A stretch of 64,000 nt of DNA, from the NCBI GenBank assembly GCA_032622095.1, contig CP136067.1, forward strand, positions 50,507,899 through 50,571,898, given 5' to 3'. Position 1 is the first letter of the stretch. The number at the start of each line of letters is the position of its first letter. The notes under the pieces are model-generated. The model saw only the letters and a list, made by a program, of their open reading frames with translations. It was not told the DNA's origin and ran no database searches. A program made the position numbers and the translations under genes. Of this stretch, positions 12,701-27,700 are shown piece after piece. The DNA comes from Siphonodentalium dalli (taxonomy: Eukaryota > Mollusca > Scaphopoda > Gadilida > Siphonodentaliidae).

Positions 12701-15700
12701 CAAATCTATGTAAAACAGCACAGAATAATTCTGTTTGATTCTAAGATTACATTTTATATTCACATATTTTTAAATTATTTCTCTCTAGGTGTTGAGAGAG
12801 TTTGTATCCATCAGCCCAGAAGTATGCAGCTGATGATTAAATAGAAATTTAGAATTTCAGTCAGAACTGCAGAAAAGATCATGAGAACCATGAAAATTGC
12901 CCTCAACATGTAGTCATAAAATTTTACAACATTGTTGATAGTTTGCTATACATAAAACTAGCCAATAGCTATGCTTTATAATCAATATTTGAGATATTGC
13001 TTTCACATCTTTGCGATATCAACAATGTACAGGTCAGAAACCTGTTTTGTTTGTAATATAGTTTAATTTTGATCTCTTGCAGATTGGTAAAGGCCTTCTT
13101 CGCTCTATGACTGGCGATCGCAATCACAAAGCAGATATCATTCCCGTTGACATTGTGTCTAATCAGATAATCGCTGTCGGCTGGTACACAGCTAAACATA
13201 TGTACGTAACCTAGTGTTGCTGCCACCTCCTGTATTTTGTCTACAGTTTGTACCATATTTGTAAAAAGGCTAAATAGTGAACCAGGAATTATGTGAATGA
13301 TCAAAAGTGTACATTAGAGGTACACTATGTAGACACGTATTCCCAAAGCTAATCGGCTTGTCAGCAGATTTATTATACCCACTATTTTCGAAAATAAATG
13401 GTATACTGGATTGGATCTGTTTGTCCATCTCTCTGTCCGTCCGGGAATATTTCTTAGTCATGGGTTATTTTATATGAATAAAATTTGTATGGAGTTAAAG
13501 TGATCATATAAGTTGGATATCTAACAAATTATGTGACAAATTTTTTCCGCCAAGGAAAGCCCTCACTAAACTATATGGATTATATCTGCGGCCTTGTGTC
13601 ATCAGGAGGGTTAAAATTTATTGTTCGCCTATCGCCTACTACCGGAGTCGATCAGCGCTCGGATTAGCCACGCATGAATGCGTCCCGTGTAACTCCCGCA
13701 TTCTAACAATGCAATCTAGTCAATTTTATTTCCCTCCTCTGTCGATCAGCTGTATTTTACTAAAGGGAGTATTTATCTGCATTGCGAGTTTATCAACTCA
13801 ATGTTTATTGTTAATAACAAACTTGCAATTTATCCGTTGCCTACCGGTCGTTAATATTATATAAACGCTCAGAAACTTTTCATTTCACAGTATGCGTTAC
13901 GTCATTTGTTAAAAAATCCGTGTTTTTTATCAACTCAATTTCGACTCTTAAATTGGATTCGCTTTACAAAATTCGACATAGCTAGCCAGTTTGGCAATGA
14001 CTACAGCCTCACATAATTTACTTGTGGAACACATATATTGCATTATTGTGCAACATATACGCTGGTGTAACTCGTCCACATGGAACGGTATGTGAAGTCT
14101 CCTAATTTCGTGCTACACATGTTCTGTTTCCATTTTCAAGAAGTCGACTCATCGCTAAGTTCATATCATGTAAACTGCTAAAGCATACATGTCACAGCTC
14201 TGTTAGTTCACAGTAAGTTGCCCAGGACAGAACTGTCTCCTTTGGCAATAATATACATGACTGAATAAAAAAGATATTCCAATGACATTTCTTTTGCTTG
14301 AACAAACTGCAATGTTGCCATTTAGCAACCGGAACTCAACTGACATTTGGGACATGATTATCATAGACCTTAAGGACATCATTATCGATATCCAACAGGT
14401 CGTTATCTTTAATTGTGTTTTCACGATTAATACCTACAAATCTAAGCTAGCCAAAAATGTATGATCATGCGGGCTTGTATTTGTTGTTGTTTGTATTTGG
14501 ATACTTGCAACATTATCGCAAATGTTACTGTGACTTCAAGGTAATTATTGGAACATCATGACTCATTTCTTGCGATTCCATATTCTATACCTCATTGTAT
14601 CGGAACAATCGTTAGTAACAAGGCGATTATGTTCATTATCATATGTAAGAGTATTATATGACCTCTGTTCATATAATGCTGTGTCGCTATAATAAATAGT
14701 GTCTCATTCTTTACATGCATGTACAGTATGACTGACAGAGTCAGGTTGTTACGCATCGTGTGACTGGTTTGATTGGGGCATAGGATAATATGATACACAA
14801 GATTTGGCGTCAAAGGAATTTCATTTCAATTATCGAAAGGAAATCTCCATCAATCATAATCTGTCATTTTCGGTGACACTTGTGTCTGTTTCTCTGCAAT
14901 CACTCCATTCAGCTTGGCTGCATGGAATTCCCTGATCCCAGTCTGCAAAGATACATCAGCATATTAACCTGACCGTTCAGCTACAGTTTGCTTAACTATC
15001 CAATGATAATTCCGTCCGTGGTAAGAAATCTTTGGAGGAGACATCTGGGATGAGGGCCTTGACAAGAGCCCACTGGTCTACTTGTGCCACGTCATCATAT
15101 CCAATGTGAACTCGGTACCACAAAGTATACTGTGTCTCCCATGTCAAGCGCCTTGTTCTTGACAGAACATGGTCGAAGTATTGAACTGATTCATTGGCTA
15201 GCCAGTGTGATGACAAATTTCCAGTAAATCAATGTTTATACTTATTCTCATCGGGCAGATGATTTCACATCCACAGGTTCTCAATTAAAATTGTCTATTT
15301 TTGTGAGGTACTGCATGTGATCAACGTAACCAAATAGACAACATCTGCCCTCTTATCCTCAGACATTAGTGTGTGTCGACATACTCAAATTAATTGGGTC
15401 CAATAATAAGGAAATATTACGGTATCAGTGCCTCATCGCCACAATACCATACAAATGGTGTAAGAACTGCAATATGGAAGAAACGACCAGTTTCACCGAT
15501 ACTTCCATACTTCCACGCTTTTCAACCGTGAATAGGCGAACTAGTACACATATATATTGTCACGTGCCCCAGATGCACTTCCAATAGCCTTTCCAACAGA
15601 GTCCATCACTTGGCTCTTTGCCTTCTATTTACATATATTGATCCAATCATATGACAAATAGACTTCACTCACATATAAAGTACAGTTACAGGACTTACAT

Positions 15701-18700
15701 TTATATTGCGCCTGGCCTCTGCCAATATAAATTCCAACAGAGTACAAAACATGGCTCTTTTCCTTCTATTGCCGCATATCCAATTGATTATCTGGCGAAT
15801 AACAGACAGGACAGCATTTGTATTGTCCCGCGTATAAAGCGCAGTTACATCAAAAGCCTTTATATTGTGTACGACCGATGCCAATTTCAAAGAGTCCGAA
15901 ACATGACTGTTCTCCTTCTATTGCTACATCTCCAATGATTATCTGGCAAAGAGAATACCTAACAGAATACCACAAATGAAAGCATTTGTATCATCACAAA
16001 CATAAAGTGCCGTTCCGCAAGAAGCCTTTATGTTGTGCACGACCACTGCCCAGTAGCAGTGACTGGTGGGGTGCTGCCATCGTTGAATCGGAAAGCCAAT
16101 CCTCAAGGGCGAACACCCCAGCACCTGAGCATTTGGGTGGGGAAGACTCGTCGTGTGCCGCAAACAGCGCACCAGCTGACCAGACTTCAGTCCTTCCCAC
16201 GAGGAAGCACAGCAAGAGCACTTATTTGCTCTCGCAATTCAGAAGATGGATGTAATTGCGCACATAATATAATCGTTTTTCTCAAATACAATGTCATTGT
16301 GGGATTGACCTAGATATGTTCAGTTGCACTTTCACATTTCCATTATTGACGCTCAGATACTGATAGTTATGTTATAACAACAGAACACTTTATGGTAGCA
16401 GTTTACATCCATGAAAATTCCGACAAACATGCACCGATCTACCTGGAGTGTTTAGGTCAACATGTGTCTCCTGGGAAGGACTGAGACTTCTGACTCTTCC
16501 CCACGGTCCGTGGCCCACTCTATTACGAGAGTGGGTCTTGCCCCACTGGAATCATACTCCTTCGGGATATGTCCAGGCCTGCTCCACCATCGGCGGACTC
16601 TCCGAAAGTGTATAAAACATTCTCCTCACCGTAAGCAAGGACACCGCTATGTTCTTGCACATGCGAAATCGAAACTCATCGTCCTCAATACACGAGAAAA
16701 GACCGTATCTTACCTGCGGTTTAACTTATCGCAGGTAAGATAACGTCGCCAAGAAACTGAAGGATTTTTGTCTTATTAACCCTGTTTACAATAACTAACC
16801 AAATGTTTTGTGAAAAGAAAAATGCCAGTCTTTACCTCGGGCAGGACCAGTTCGGGCCCCCCTGTTCTGCTCTGCATCAGTGTAGGCAGTGTGCTGCAAA
16901 AGTTGATTCGGGCAACCAATCTTCCAGGGCTGAAGCTCCGGCCACTGAACCTTGGCGGCTGTTCTGGGTGGGGAAGACTCGTTGTCCCGTGCCGCAAATA
17001 GCGCACCAGCCAACTGGCCTTCTGACTCTTCCCCACGGTGCCGTGGCCCACTCCATTACGAGAGTGGGTCTTGTCCCCCTGGAAGTGTACTCCCTCAGGA
17101 TACATCCAGGCCTGCTCCTCCGCCGTCATGGGATTCGAAAGAGACCATCATTTATGCCAGCTTGGTCAGAGCCGCCTGCATTTGGGGGATATGGGAGGGG
17201 GGCTTCCTCTGGTCAGATGGCTCCTCCCAATTTTTACCCTCCGCCCTATTGGCATTGGGGCATACGTTATTCTCCCTGGGCACCTCCTAATTGTGCGCCA
17301 GGATTTCAAGGGGGTAATTGGGCGGGCAATAGCTTCTTAAATCCACATACGAGTGAATTTATTCCTCGCTCGAGCCATTCACAGAGTAGGCCTCCCTCCA
17401 GTAACATATCCCAGCCTGATGTAGGATGTTCTGTGACTGGCATCGATCCTGATGTACTTTCACTCCATCCCATGGCGTCTGAAGGCTTTGTCAACGATGA
17501 GCTAGAATCTTGGGCCGACATTGGGGGTTTTAGTGGTAGCTAGACAGTGTGCTGCAAAAGTTGATTCGGGCAACCAATCTTCCCGGGCTGTTGCTCCAGC
17601 CACTGCAACTTGGGTCCCCACTGTCGGTCGAGGATTATGTCGTTCCTCGGAAACGCGCTTTTGTGAATGAAGATAAGATGAAAAGATAAGCTTTACGGTC
17701 TTCTTCTCTTCCTTAGTCTCTTGACTAAGGAGGGGAGGAGGACTGACATACCTGCTATGCGCCTAATGGATTTGTCAATGATGAGCTAGAATCTTGGGCC
17801 AGCTCTTTTGTGAATGAAATCGACCGAGGTCATTTCTTGTACAACCTTCATCACAGGATACAGGTCAAATCTTGTTTAAATTAAATTACCACAAAATTAA
17901 CACCAACCATGCCAGTCTTTAAATCGGTCATGCTCGGTTCTGGCCCCATGGTCCTGCTACAGCAGTCAGGACCAGTGGCAGGTAGGATGCTTACATCTCT
18001 GATTTGGGAAACCAATCTTCAAGGGCGAAAGCCCCAGCATCAGTGCCTTTGGAGGCTGTTCTGGATGGTAGGACTCGCTGCCGCGTACCGCCATTTTGCT
18101 AACAATTTAACAATTTTGAAAGGTATATATACAGCCATCAATCTCATCACATGCCAACGAGAAGAGGATGACGCGAAGAAAGATGAAGATGTCTCTACTT
18201 GCTCGGTTTCTCGCTAGCACGACTGCTATGGCACTACCTGGGATGTTTCTTCCAAAACAAGGGGGGGGGGGGTACAAGTTTGAGCAATGCCGGAATCATA
18301 AACATATGAGCTCTTTCACAACACGTTATAGCTGATTCATGAATAAATCACATTTACATGAAATCGGTTTTGGAAGAGTACATTTCCATCAAATTTGGAT
18401 ATTAAATTTATTGCTCGTGCCTCCTCCTGGGCTTGCATTCTAATCCATATAGTTCAGTGAGGGCTTTCCTTGGCGGAAAAATATAATTTTTAGAATTATA
18501 ATTAAGTTTTCCTTAAGGGAAGCCCGAACTGAACTATCAAAGATCCCTCCCATGGTGGTGCCATTCCCAACCCCGCGACTCGCAAATCTTATGATTGAGT
18601 CGGAAAATAAAACTGACTAGATTGCATTGTTAGAACGCGGGAGTTACACGGGACGCATTCATGCGTGGCTAATCCGAGCGCTGATCGACCCCGGTAGTAG

Positions 18701-21700
18701 GCGATAGGCGGACAATAAATTTTAACCCTCCTGATGACACAAGGCCGGAGATATAATCCATATAGTTCAGTTCGGGCTTCCCTTAAGGAAAAATTAATTA
18801 TAATTCTAAAATGATATATCTCACATTTGAAGCTTTTTGTAGATTTCAATGTACTATTGTGAAAACATATAAGCCATTATGTCCATTTTGTTTTTCATTT
18901 CTACATCAAAATTTTTTCGGCACAGCCTAATTTATTTTCCCTTACCGGACGGACACCCTATTATTAGTTATTAGATCACTCTTGACAAAGGAAGCAGCAT
19001 ACAAATATGCCCTTAACCCTTCCATGGAGCTTCCTGAATGTTAGCAAAAACCCTGTGCCAATACATTCTCTTATATATGGTGATTCTCCCATATAATTAG
19101 ATCGAACCAATGAGCCCATAAAAGATACGGGCGGCCTTCCCTGTGGGTATAGGTGTTAAAATAAAACCACTATAAACAGAAAGAATATTATATAATAGAC
19201 ATATATTGTTCTTATACCAATCATAAATATCGATTACATTGCATGTTATTGTCACATTTGTTCCCTTGGTTATGTAAACAAACATCAAAAACGTTACGGA
19301 ACTGACTGTTTATTGACAAACACTTGGATCTACCGTATTGTAGTGTCCAATGAAAATGTTCCGTTGCGCTTTGCGCTGTGGAATGCGTAGATAAAACTAT
19401 TGGCGCAATCAACAATCGCATTCAAATCACACAAAATTTTATTTTAATCGACCCATTCAACCCACTGTTAGATCAAAATCAAGCTAATCCATGTTACTTC
19501 ATAATTGGGAAATGATCAGACAGAAAACGTGTACATAATATAATTGTTCTTGCAAAGAGATGAATATTTTTCAATCCAGTTAGTATTTTCTCCTATTTAC
19601 CTATATATGGTAATACATACCAAATAAGGAATATTACTATGAGTCGTATTGTAAGTTGTAGGCCGCCCGTCCCTTTAATAGAAGGTTTTTGTGATCCTTT
19701 TTGACATACATGTATTACCTATGAATGATTTTGTGAATTTTGCGATGCCTGGGTGATACAAATCAAGGCTGAGTTTAGTTTGCCTGTCATTTGAAGAATG
19801 AGGTCCCAAGAGGGTGAATTTAGTGACGCTATCCCACATAGCAGGCTACGATCACCAAATTCACCCTCTGGGGACCTCATTCTGCATGGCCTTATCTGCT
19901 ATGGGAGACATAGACTCAGATTGAAGTTCCCAAATGGTGAATATTGTGTTATACACCCACTGGGAACCTAAATTATGCAATGTTGTCTGCCAATTTGGGG
20001 ATATAGAGAAACTAAACTAGAAAAAGAAATATAATCTATGTGAAGAAGTTTCTATAGAAATTTGATAATAAAGAAACTTTCCAAAGAAGATGAGGTCTAA
20101 GCAGAATGAGGTCCCCAGAGGGTGAATTTAATTATGCTAGCCCACTATGCGGGATAGAATCACTAAATTCACCCTCTGGGGACCTCATTCAGGCTCACCC
20201 AGGCATCACAAAATCATTCATAGGTAATCGAGGCTCCCAATGGATGCACATCACAATATTCACCATTTGGGAACTTCAATCTGAGACTATGTCTCCCATA
20301 GCAGATGAGGCCATGCAGAATGAGGTCCACAGAGGGTGAATTTGGTGATGCTATCCCGCTATGCAGGATAGCTTCACTAAATTCTCCCTCTGGGGACCTC
20401 ATTCTGCAAATGACAGGTACAATAAACTCAGGATTTGATACAAATGATGGTGATTGCAAGTATTATTCTTGGTAACCTGAATATAATCTCCAGAAAGTTT
20501 CACAACTTTGGTGACAAATTGGACAGAGGATCTTAACCCTTCCTTGACTGGAGCTTCCTGAAATTTTGCGAAAACCCTGTGCCAATGCATTCTCTCATAT
20601 ATGCGAGTCTGCCATAAGGAGCCTGCTATATATAGAGAATACATTGGCCTAAATATATTTACCTCGACCTTGTAAACCAGTGCATTCTCTTATAAATGTG
20701 AGGCTCCCTATGGGAGACTCCCACATATAAGAGAATGCACTGGCACAGGATCTTTAATGATGCACCAGTGCAGCTCCTGTAATGAAAGGGTTAAATAAGA
20801 TAACTCAGTATAAAAATTATCAGCTTAGATTGAATTGATTAGGTTGCAGATTCATCACACATATTTCATTTTTTTTTTCAGGAAAAATGACAAGATGGTA
20901 TATAATTGTACCTCAGGTCAGATTAATCATATCACATGGGGTGAAATGGGTAGGTCTTATAGCTAACATATTTATGTGTACCCATACCATGTATGGTACA
21001 CATAATGCCGATGTCCGGATTAACCATAAATTGTCTGGCCGTCCGCCTGTCTGTCCGTCTGTCCATAGAAACTTGCTATCCGAAGCGATTACTCAAGTAT
21101 TGTTTTATTGTACCGTGTTCAAATTTTATGTGCATCTTTATCATGACTCACCCCTCACCTGTATAGTTTTTGGTTTCGCTCGGTTGATCGGTTTAGCACT
21201 TTCCATCCATACATGGTCATGTTCTATCTGATGCCATAACTCAATTATTTTTTTTCCGATTGTCTTTATTTTATATGCAGGTTTATGATGACACTAGCCT
21301 CACCATTATAGTTTTTTGTATCGTTTTGTTATCGGTTTAGCTTAGAAAATAATTAACCCTTTCCAAGGTTCCCATAGACGTATCCTATAATTTACATGGG
21401 CTCTTCCTCATATCTCTTATCTTGGCTTATCTTTGCACACTATTCACTCTATGGATTTTTGTCTTGATTGATTACTTGATTTCTGAAGAGAATATTAACC
21501 CTTCAGAGAATGCTATCTTTATTTAAATAAAATAATGGCTGATAGCCAATATGAATTATCTATGCAGGCAGACAAATCTACATGATTATTGTTTTAATTA
21601 TGTAGAAAATATTAAATATTAATATCTTGGATATTAAAGACATATTATGGACTTGTTCGGATGTGTGAAATTGTTAAGTTAGTACCCAGGCGCTATATCA

Positions 21701-24700
21701 ACCTGGGGAATGTAGCATTCTACTAACATCCCCGAAAATTTCAAAGAAATCGACCATACCACTCCATAGAAAACATCGTCTGAACTACGCCAAATTGTAA
21801 ATATTTACATCTCGATTCGGGACGCAACAATCGGCGATAATCTTACAAAAATGATTTCGCCATCGAGAGTCATTGCATTTAATTAATATATAAGAATGAT
21901 GGTGTCTATATATCGTTAATTTGGATTACTATTCGTAAAAATAACTACTTTGAGCAAGATTTTTCTCAATTTCTATTTGATCATCTTACCGGAGTGTTTC
22001 ACATCACTTTAAATGAACTCTCTTGTTGAATCAGGTTCATTGGTTTTGAAAATTTACAGGCTAGAATCACATCTAGATGGGAGCTATAAAATTGAAAAAT
22101 GCTTGTTGAAAAACATGGCCACTGTCAGCCATCTTGGATTTTACTCTTTGCATCACTATATCCTTTGGTACACTCTACAGACCACATCCCTCATCTGATT
22201 GTCATCAAACTTCATATGGATCTTTTTGGTGACCGCTCGATGGGAGTCATCAAATGTTTCAGAATTTCATTGAAAAAAAATGGCAACCAGAGACCATCTT
22301 GGATTTTACTCTTTGTATGACTAAATCCTTTGACACACTCTATAGACAACAACACAAGTCCAATTGTCACTAAACTTCATATGGATCTTCAGGATACCAC
22401 CAGATGGGTTTTTTCCAAATTTCGTTAAAAACATGGCCACTGGCAGCCATGTTGGATTTTGCTCATTGCATGACTAACTCAACTCTCAAATCAGTCTGTC
22501 CATCTATGTTGGCATCCGACAAGTAAATATATAAATACTGCATATCATTATTCATCTGATAGAAGTCTTCATGGCAAATGTTAACAACACACGAGTTGCA
22601 CAATTGCCATATTTATGTCAATAATAAATCATGTAACAAGACATTGTTTTTATATATCAATATATTACATTTAAACACCAACCATGTTATATGTTAAATA
22701 CAGTTTGATGCTGGTGCTCATTTTGATACAGAGATCAGATAAAATTATGTGTATGAAATTTCCATGTCTTAACCCTTTGAGTGCCAGGGGCCGATCTCAT
22801 CGGCCCTAAACCTACAAAATAAGTCTGTTAAAGAATATAAGAATAATTATTAAAATTGTAAAAAATTGTAAAAAAAAAATAAAAAAAATTGTTAGGCCAA
22901 GGCATTCTCTTATATATGCGAGGCGACCTATGGCACAGGGTATATGGGTTGATACAAAAATCGACCTGGCTCTCAAAGGGTTAATGAGTAATATGGTATC
23001 CGCACAACTTGTATTGCAAATCTCTGGGTTTGAAATTAAATGTAAATGTAATAAACATCAGTCCTGATTCTGTCTACTTAACCCTTTCATGAAGGGAGCT
23101 GCGTTGGTGCAGCATTAAAGATCACGTGCCAGTGCATTCTCTTATATATGCTAGTCTCCCATAGGGAGCCTTGCATATATAAAAGAATGCACTGGATTAC
23201 AAGGTCAAGATAAATATTGGTAGGCCAATGTAATCTCTTATATATGCGAGGCTCCCTATGGAGTCTCGCATATATAAGAGAATGCATTGACACAGGGTTT
23301 TCGCAAAATTTCCGGAAGCTCCAGTCATGGAACAGTTAAGTGTCTTTTGTGAAAATGGGATGAAATAAATATTTCATATATAAATACCTCCTCACAAAAA
23401 TGTGTTTAAATAAATAATGAATAAAATATATCTGCCTCCCTCATTACTTTAAAAAAAAAATTCCCTGAGAAGACATGAACTATATTGTTTATCTAGCCTT
23501 AATATACAGAATGCCATGTATACGTCATATTTACTAATGTACTATGATGATTTGCTCTTTGTTTTTACAGAACAACATATATACAGGTGTACTATGATGA
23601 ATCCATTTAATCAAATTATGAGAATTCCGAATCCACGGTTTACAAAGAACAAGTGAGTATCGTTTAACTTGATATTCCTCATCTGGTTTGATTGCAGTCT
23701 CTTCTAAAACTGACCATCTTTTCCAATTAAAGTCTCTCAAAGTCTGCTTCAACATCTGATTTCAATATTAAACCTTTCTATACTATAAATTTGTGTACAG
23801 TATGTGTTTTTCTTGTACTAGTCCAGGTTGTGGTGAAAAGTCTTCAAGTCCAATATGACTTTTCACCACAACCTGGATGCGTACAGGAAAAACACATACT
23901 GTACACAACATTGTATAATACATTTTTATTATCCATCTGTATGTTTATCCAAATTTTGGGAATAAAACTTTTATGGTTATTTTTGGTATTTGTCGGCACT
24001 TAATTCTCTATAAAAGCCCGTATAATTTGATCATCAGAAAGCATGATTTGGAACAGTAAACAAGGAAGCGAAAAAAAAACTCAATGCGGAAGTGAAATGT
24101 CTGCTAAAATCCTAAATCCACCAGAGTATTGTGCGCGCATCACAATTTCACCGATTCATTTGGCAATAGAGTTACTTCGTGATGTCAACGGAGTCCCGAT
24201 AAAAAGGTCATATTGGATTGAGTCCAATATGACTTTCTGGAGTCCAATATGACTTTTTCCCGGAATATCATGTGACGGCTTTTGCCCAATCTGAAATAGT
24301 GTCAGCTGAGGGATGGATAATAATAAATAATTATCAGCGAGTAGTTTTGGAACTTTACCATTTGTTCGAATTGCCCAAAAGCTACTTTTGCCAAATGAAA
24401 ATATTTTTTGCCAAGAATTTGTCAAATGATACTGGTCCGAAATTAAGGTGTACATAATTTTAAAATTTATTTTTATGCGTTGACAAAGGCTATTTCAAAC
24501 ACTTCGGTTGTTGCTTTAGACATTTAAGCCCACTTTATGACCAAACAAAACTCGTCGATTCTGAAAATCGAGATGCTTTTTTCTCTTTCTCACAATTGCA
24601 GTTCATCTACAGACTGTGCTAAACCCTTTCCATACTAAATACCCATTGATGCTGAGTGACACGTAGTTATTCCTTCGGAAATGTCCAGATAATAAGTTCA

Positions 24701-27700
24701 TTTGTTGAACTTATTATCTGAACATTTCCCTCCAATGAACTATAAATAGGACTCCTTCCACACATGTATTATGATGATTTATGGATTTCGTTATATTCCC
24801 ATTATATTTTTCCACTGGAAAATGGTCATAACGTCTTCGGCCCAGCACTCAACATCATAATGGCATTAGCAATGAAGAGGTTAAGCACTACTTATTTTGT
24901 CAAACAGCTTATAGTTTAATCCATCAATGTATCAACTAGAGTCTGCAATCATTTATATCCATTGGTTTAAATTTATGTTACAGATGCTGGTATAATATAA
25001 ACCTTATCTTTGACCACATATTTCCTGCCTACCTCATGGACTGTGTTATGTGGATGATTGGTAGGAAACCAATGTAAGTATACCATACTAGAAGGCATTC
25101 ATGTCATACTTATTATGGGGGGGGGGTATACTGGAATCAGCTCGTCCGTCCATCCGTCCGTCGTCCGTGCGTGGACACAAATTTGTCCAGAGTTTTTCTC
25201 AGTCGTTTTTTAATCATGTTCTGTGAAACTTGGCACAGACATCACCCACCATGGGAACCTGTCCAGCTGCGATTGTAATGTCGGTTGGACTTATTTTCTC
25301 AGTTATTGGTCTTCTTGACTTAGAATATTTTCAATCGTTGACACAATTTTTTCTGGAGTTTTTCACTGTTGTGAATCTGAGGGGGATGGAGGGGTTGGGA
25401 TGCGGGGAGGGTTGGGGAGTATCCTTGGTCCCATTGGGGCAGTCACATCTCTAGTTTCTGAATTTGCTATTACCAGTCTTTTATTGCCCCTGAAGTTAAA
25501 ACACATTCAAACATATATATTTCCAAACCAGGAACCTACGTCACTAATGTAATCTCTAAACCATCATTTCAGATATTCGGATAGCTGCTATCTGGAATTC
25601 ATTCAGTGGATGAGCTAGATAGTTGTTGCAGGAGTTGTTGTACTTACGAGTGAAAGATGGATTATGTGTATTTTATGAACATCTATTCAATTGTGGATGT
25701 GTGTTTGATGTTCAAAATTGGGGCACAATCCATACCTATTTTCCTTCTAAATTTCAATTATTAATATGACTTTTTAACGATTACTGATTTTTGAATTTGT
25801 ATATTTAGTTTCCACAGCTCATTTTCTAGTTTATTCCATCAGACAAACATTTATGCATGTTTTAAACAAATTTAACATCAAAATCGCTTTGGGTTAGAGA
25901 CTTGTTGGTATGATATACGTATGTTCCTGGCCCTTTATTTCAGAAGGTAACCTTGCACTGTTGGATATTCAGGGATGAAAACTGTTAGTGAATGACTTGC
26001 CTTGCCAGCGAATTCATACTCTTTGTTTCATGCTCAAATCCAAGTTCCAATGAATCAGTGTATGTCTGTCTTCGTTGCAAGTCTGAGTTTAGTGTGCCTG
26101 TCATTTGCAGAATGAGGTCCCCAGAGGGTGAATTTAGTGATGTTATCCCGCATAACGGGCTAGAATCACCATTCTGCTTTGGCCTCATCTGCTATATGGG
26201 AGACATAGACTCAGATTGAAGTTCCCAAATGGTGAATATTGTGATGTGTCTGCCAATTTGGGAATATAGAGAAACTATACTAAAAAAGAAATAGAATCTA
26301 TGTGAAGAAGTTTCTATAGAAATTTGATAATAAAGAAACTTTCCAGAGAAGATGGGGCCTAAGCAGAATGAGGTGCCCAGAGGGTGAATCTGGTGATTCT
26401 AGCCTGCTATGTGGGATAGCATCACTAAATTCACCCTCTGGGCACCTCATTCAGTAAATGACAGGCACACTAAACTCAGGCTTGCTTCGTGTAATTCTAT
26501 TCACCAAATAATTGCTTGTGAATGGAAAACTAAACTGAGCATTCCTTGACCGATAATAATTCATGTTTTAGGGACAAATATTTAACATGAATTACAATAA
26601 AAAATATACACAAATTGAAAACTCCAATTGTCCATATCTTGCTGAATACATATTTTATGAATTGTAAGGCCAATATAAATAAATTGCTAGATTTACATCC
26701 CACTTTTTTAGAAAAATGCGGTGGGAGGACAAATTTTATTTTTTATTTTTTATACTTCCTAACATAAATGGCCATGGACAGTTCTAGATATTGAAGCAGT
26801 ATCCTATATTATATATTTCAAGGTGATTTTGATTGTCCAATTTGATCGAAATAGACTGATTAATGGATCATTGAAATGTAATTTGATGATTAACCCCCTG
26901 ACTGGAGCTTACTGATTTTTTTGCGAAAACCCTGTGCTATTGCATTATCTTATATATGCGAGTTACCCATAGGGCACCTCTCATATATAACAGAATGCAT
27001 TGGCCTTACAATATTTACCTTGATCTTGTAAGCCAGTGCATTCTCTTATACATGTGAGGCTCCCTATGGGAGACTCGCATATATAAGATAATGCACTGGC
27101 ACAGGGTCTTTAATGCTGCACCAGCGCAACTCTCATCATGAAAGAGTTTAAGACATGAGAAAAAAATTTGCATAAAAGATATGCAAATAAAAACAAATTG
27201 AGGAGGGGACTAAAAATAGGGTCGGGAGGGGATGTAGATCATGCAATATATTTATATTGGCCTAATGTGCAGCAATTTTCAATTAGTTCCTCTCTGTTGT
27301 GCTGTCCAGTCTTTTGAATTGCCCAACTTTCATATTCAAATATTTGCAAGGTGGTCCAAAATCATTTCCAAGACAAATTTCAGCTTCAAAATGAATTGAA
27401 ACAATCAGATCATATAGTAGTGCATGCTATAGCCTTATACAAGTGAGGGGGGCTCTATATTTAAATTTTTTGTCCACAATTTCTCCCTTTAACAGTTGAA
27501 ACCATGGGGTGGGTCCGGTTTTGGTCGAGGAAAATCCATTCTCATCTTTTCTCATAGTTTATCATGGCTTTTATAACTTTTTATACACACAGGTATCCTC
27601 TAACATAGAAATTCATATTGCTTAAAAGTTCTTGGTTCCCTCATTCCTTGAAATCCCAATGGAAGCCCCAGTACTTTTAAATAAATACCGGTAATCTATG

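Larger units (their letters stand above)
13541..18812 (+). mobile_element. DIRS-type retroelement 1, degenerate or non-autonomous
   Basis: Inverted terminal repeats of about 165 bp (13566-13733 and 18602-18768). Just inside the right repeat is an internal complementary region (18442-18538) matching the reverse complement of both outer ends. That combination, without target duplication, is the DIRS architecture. Its length of about 5.3 kb fits the family, but I see no RT, RNase H or tyrosine-recombinase frame. A Pro/Gly/Ser-rich frame (16803-17543) may be gag-like. It lies in a FAR intron. Confidence 0.8.

Noticed and set aside
20917-20922. Alternative FAR donor GTCAGA
   Set aside because: Using it would delete the conserved INHITWGEM segment; the GTAGGT donor at 20950 keeps phase and homology.
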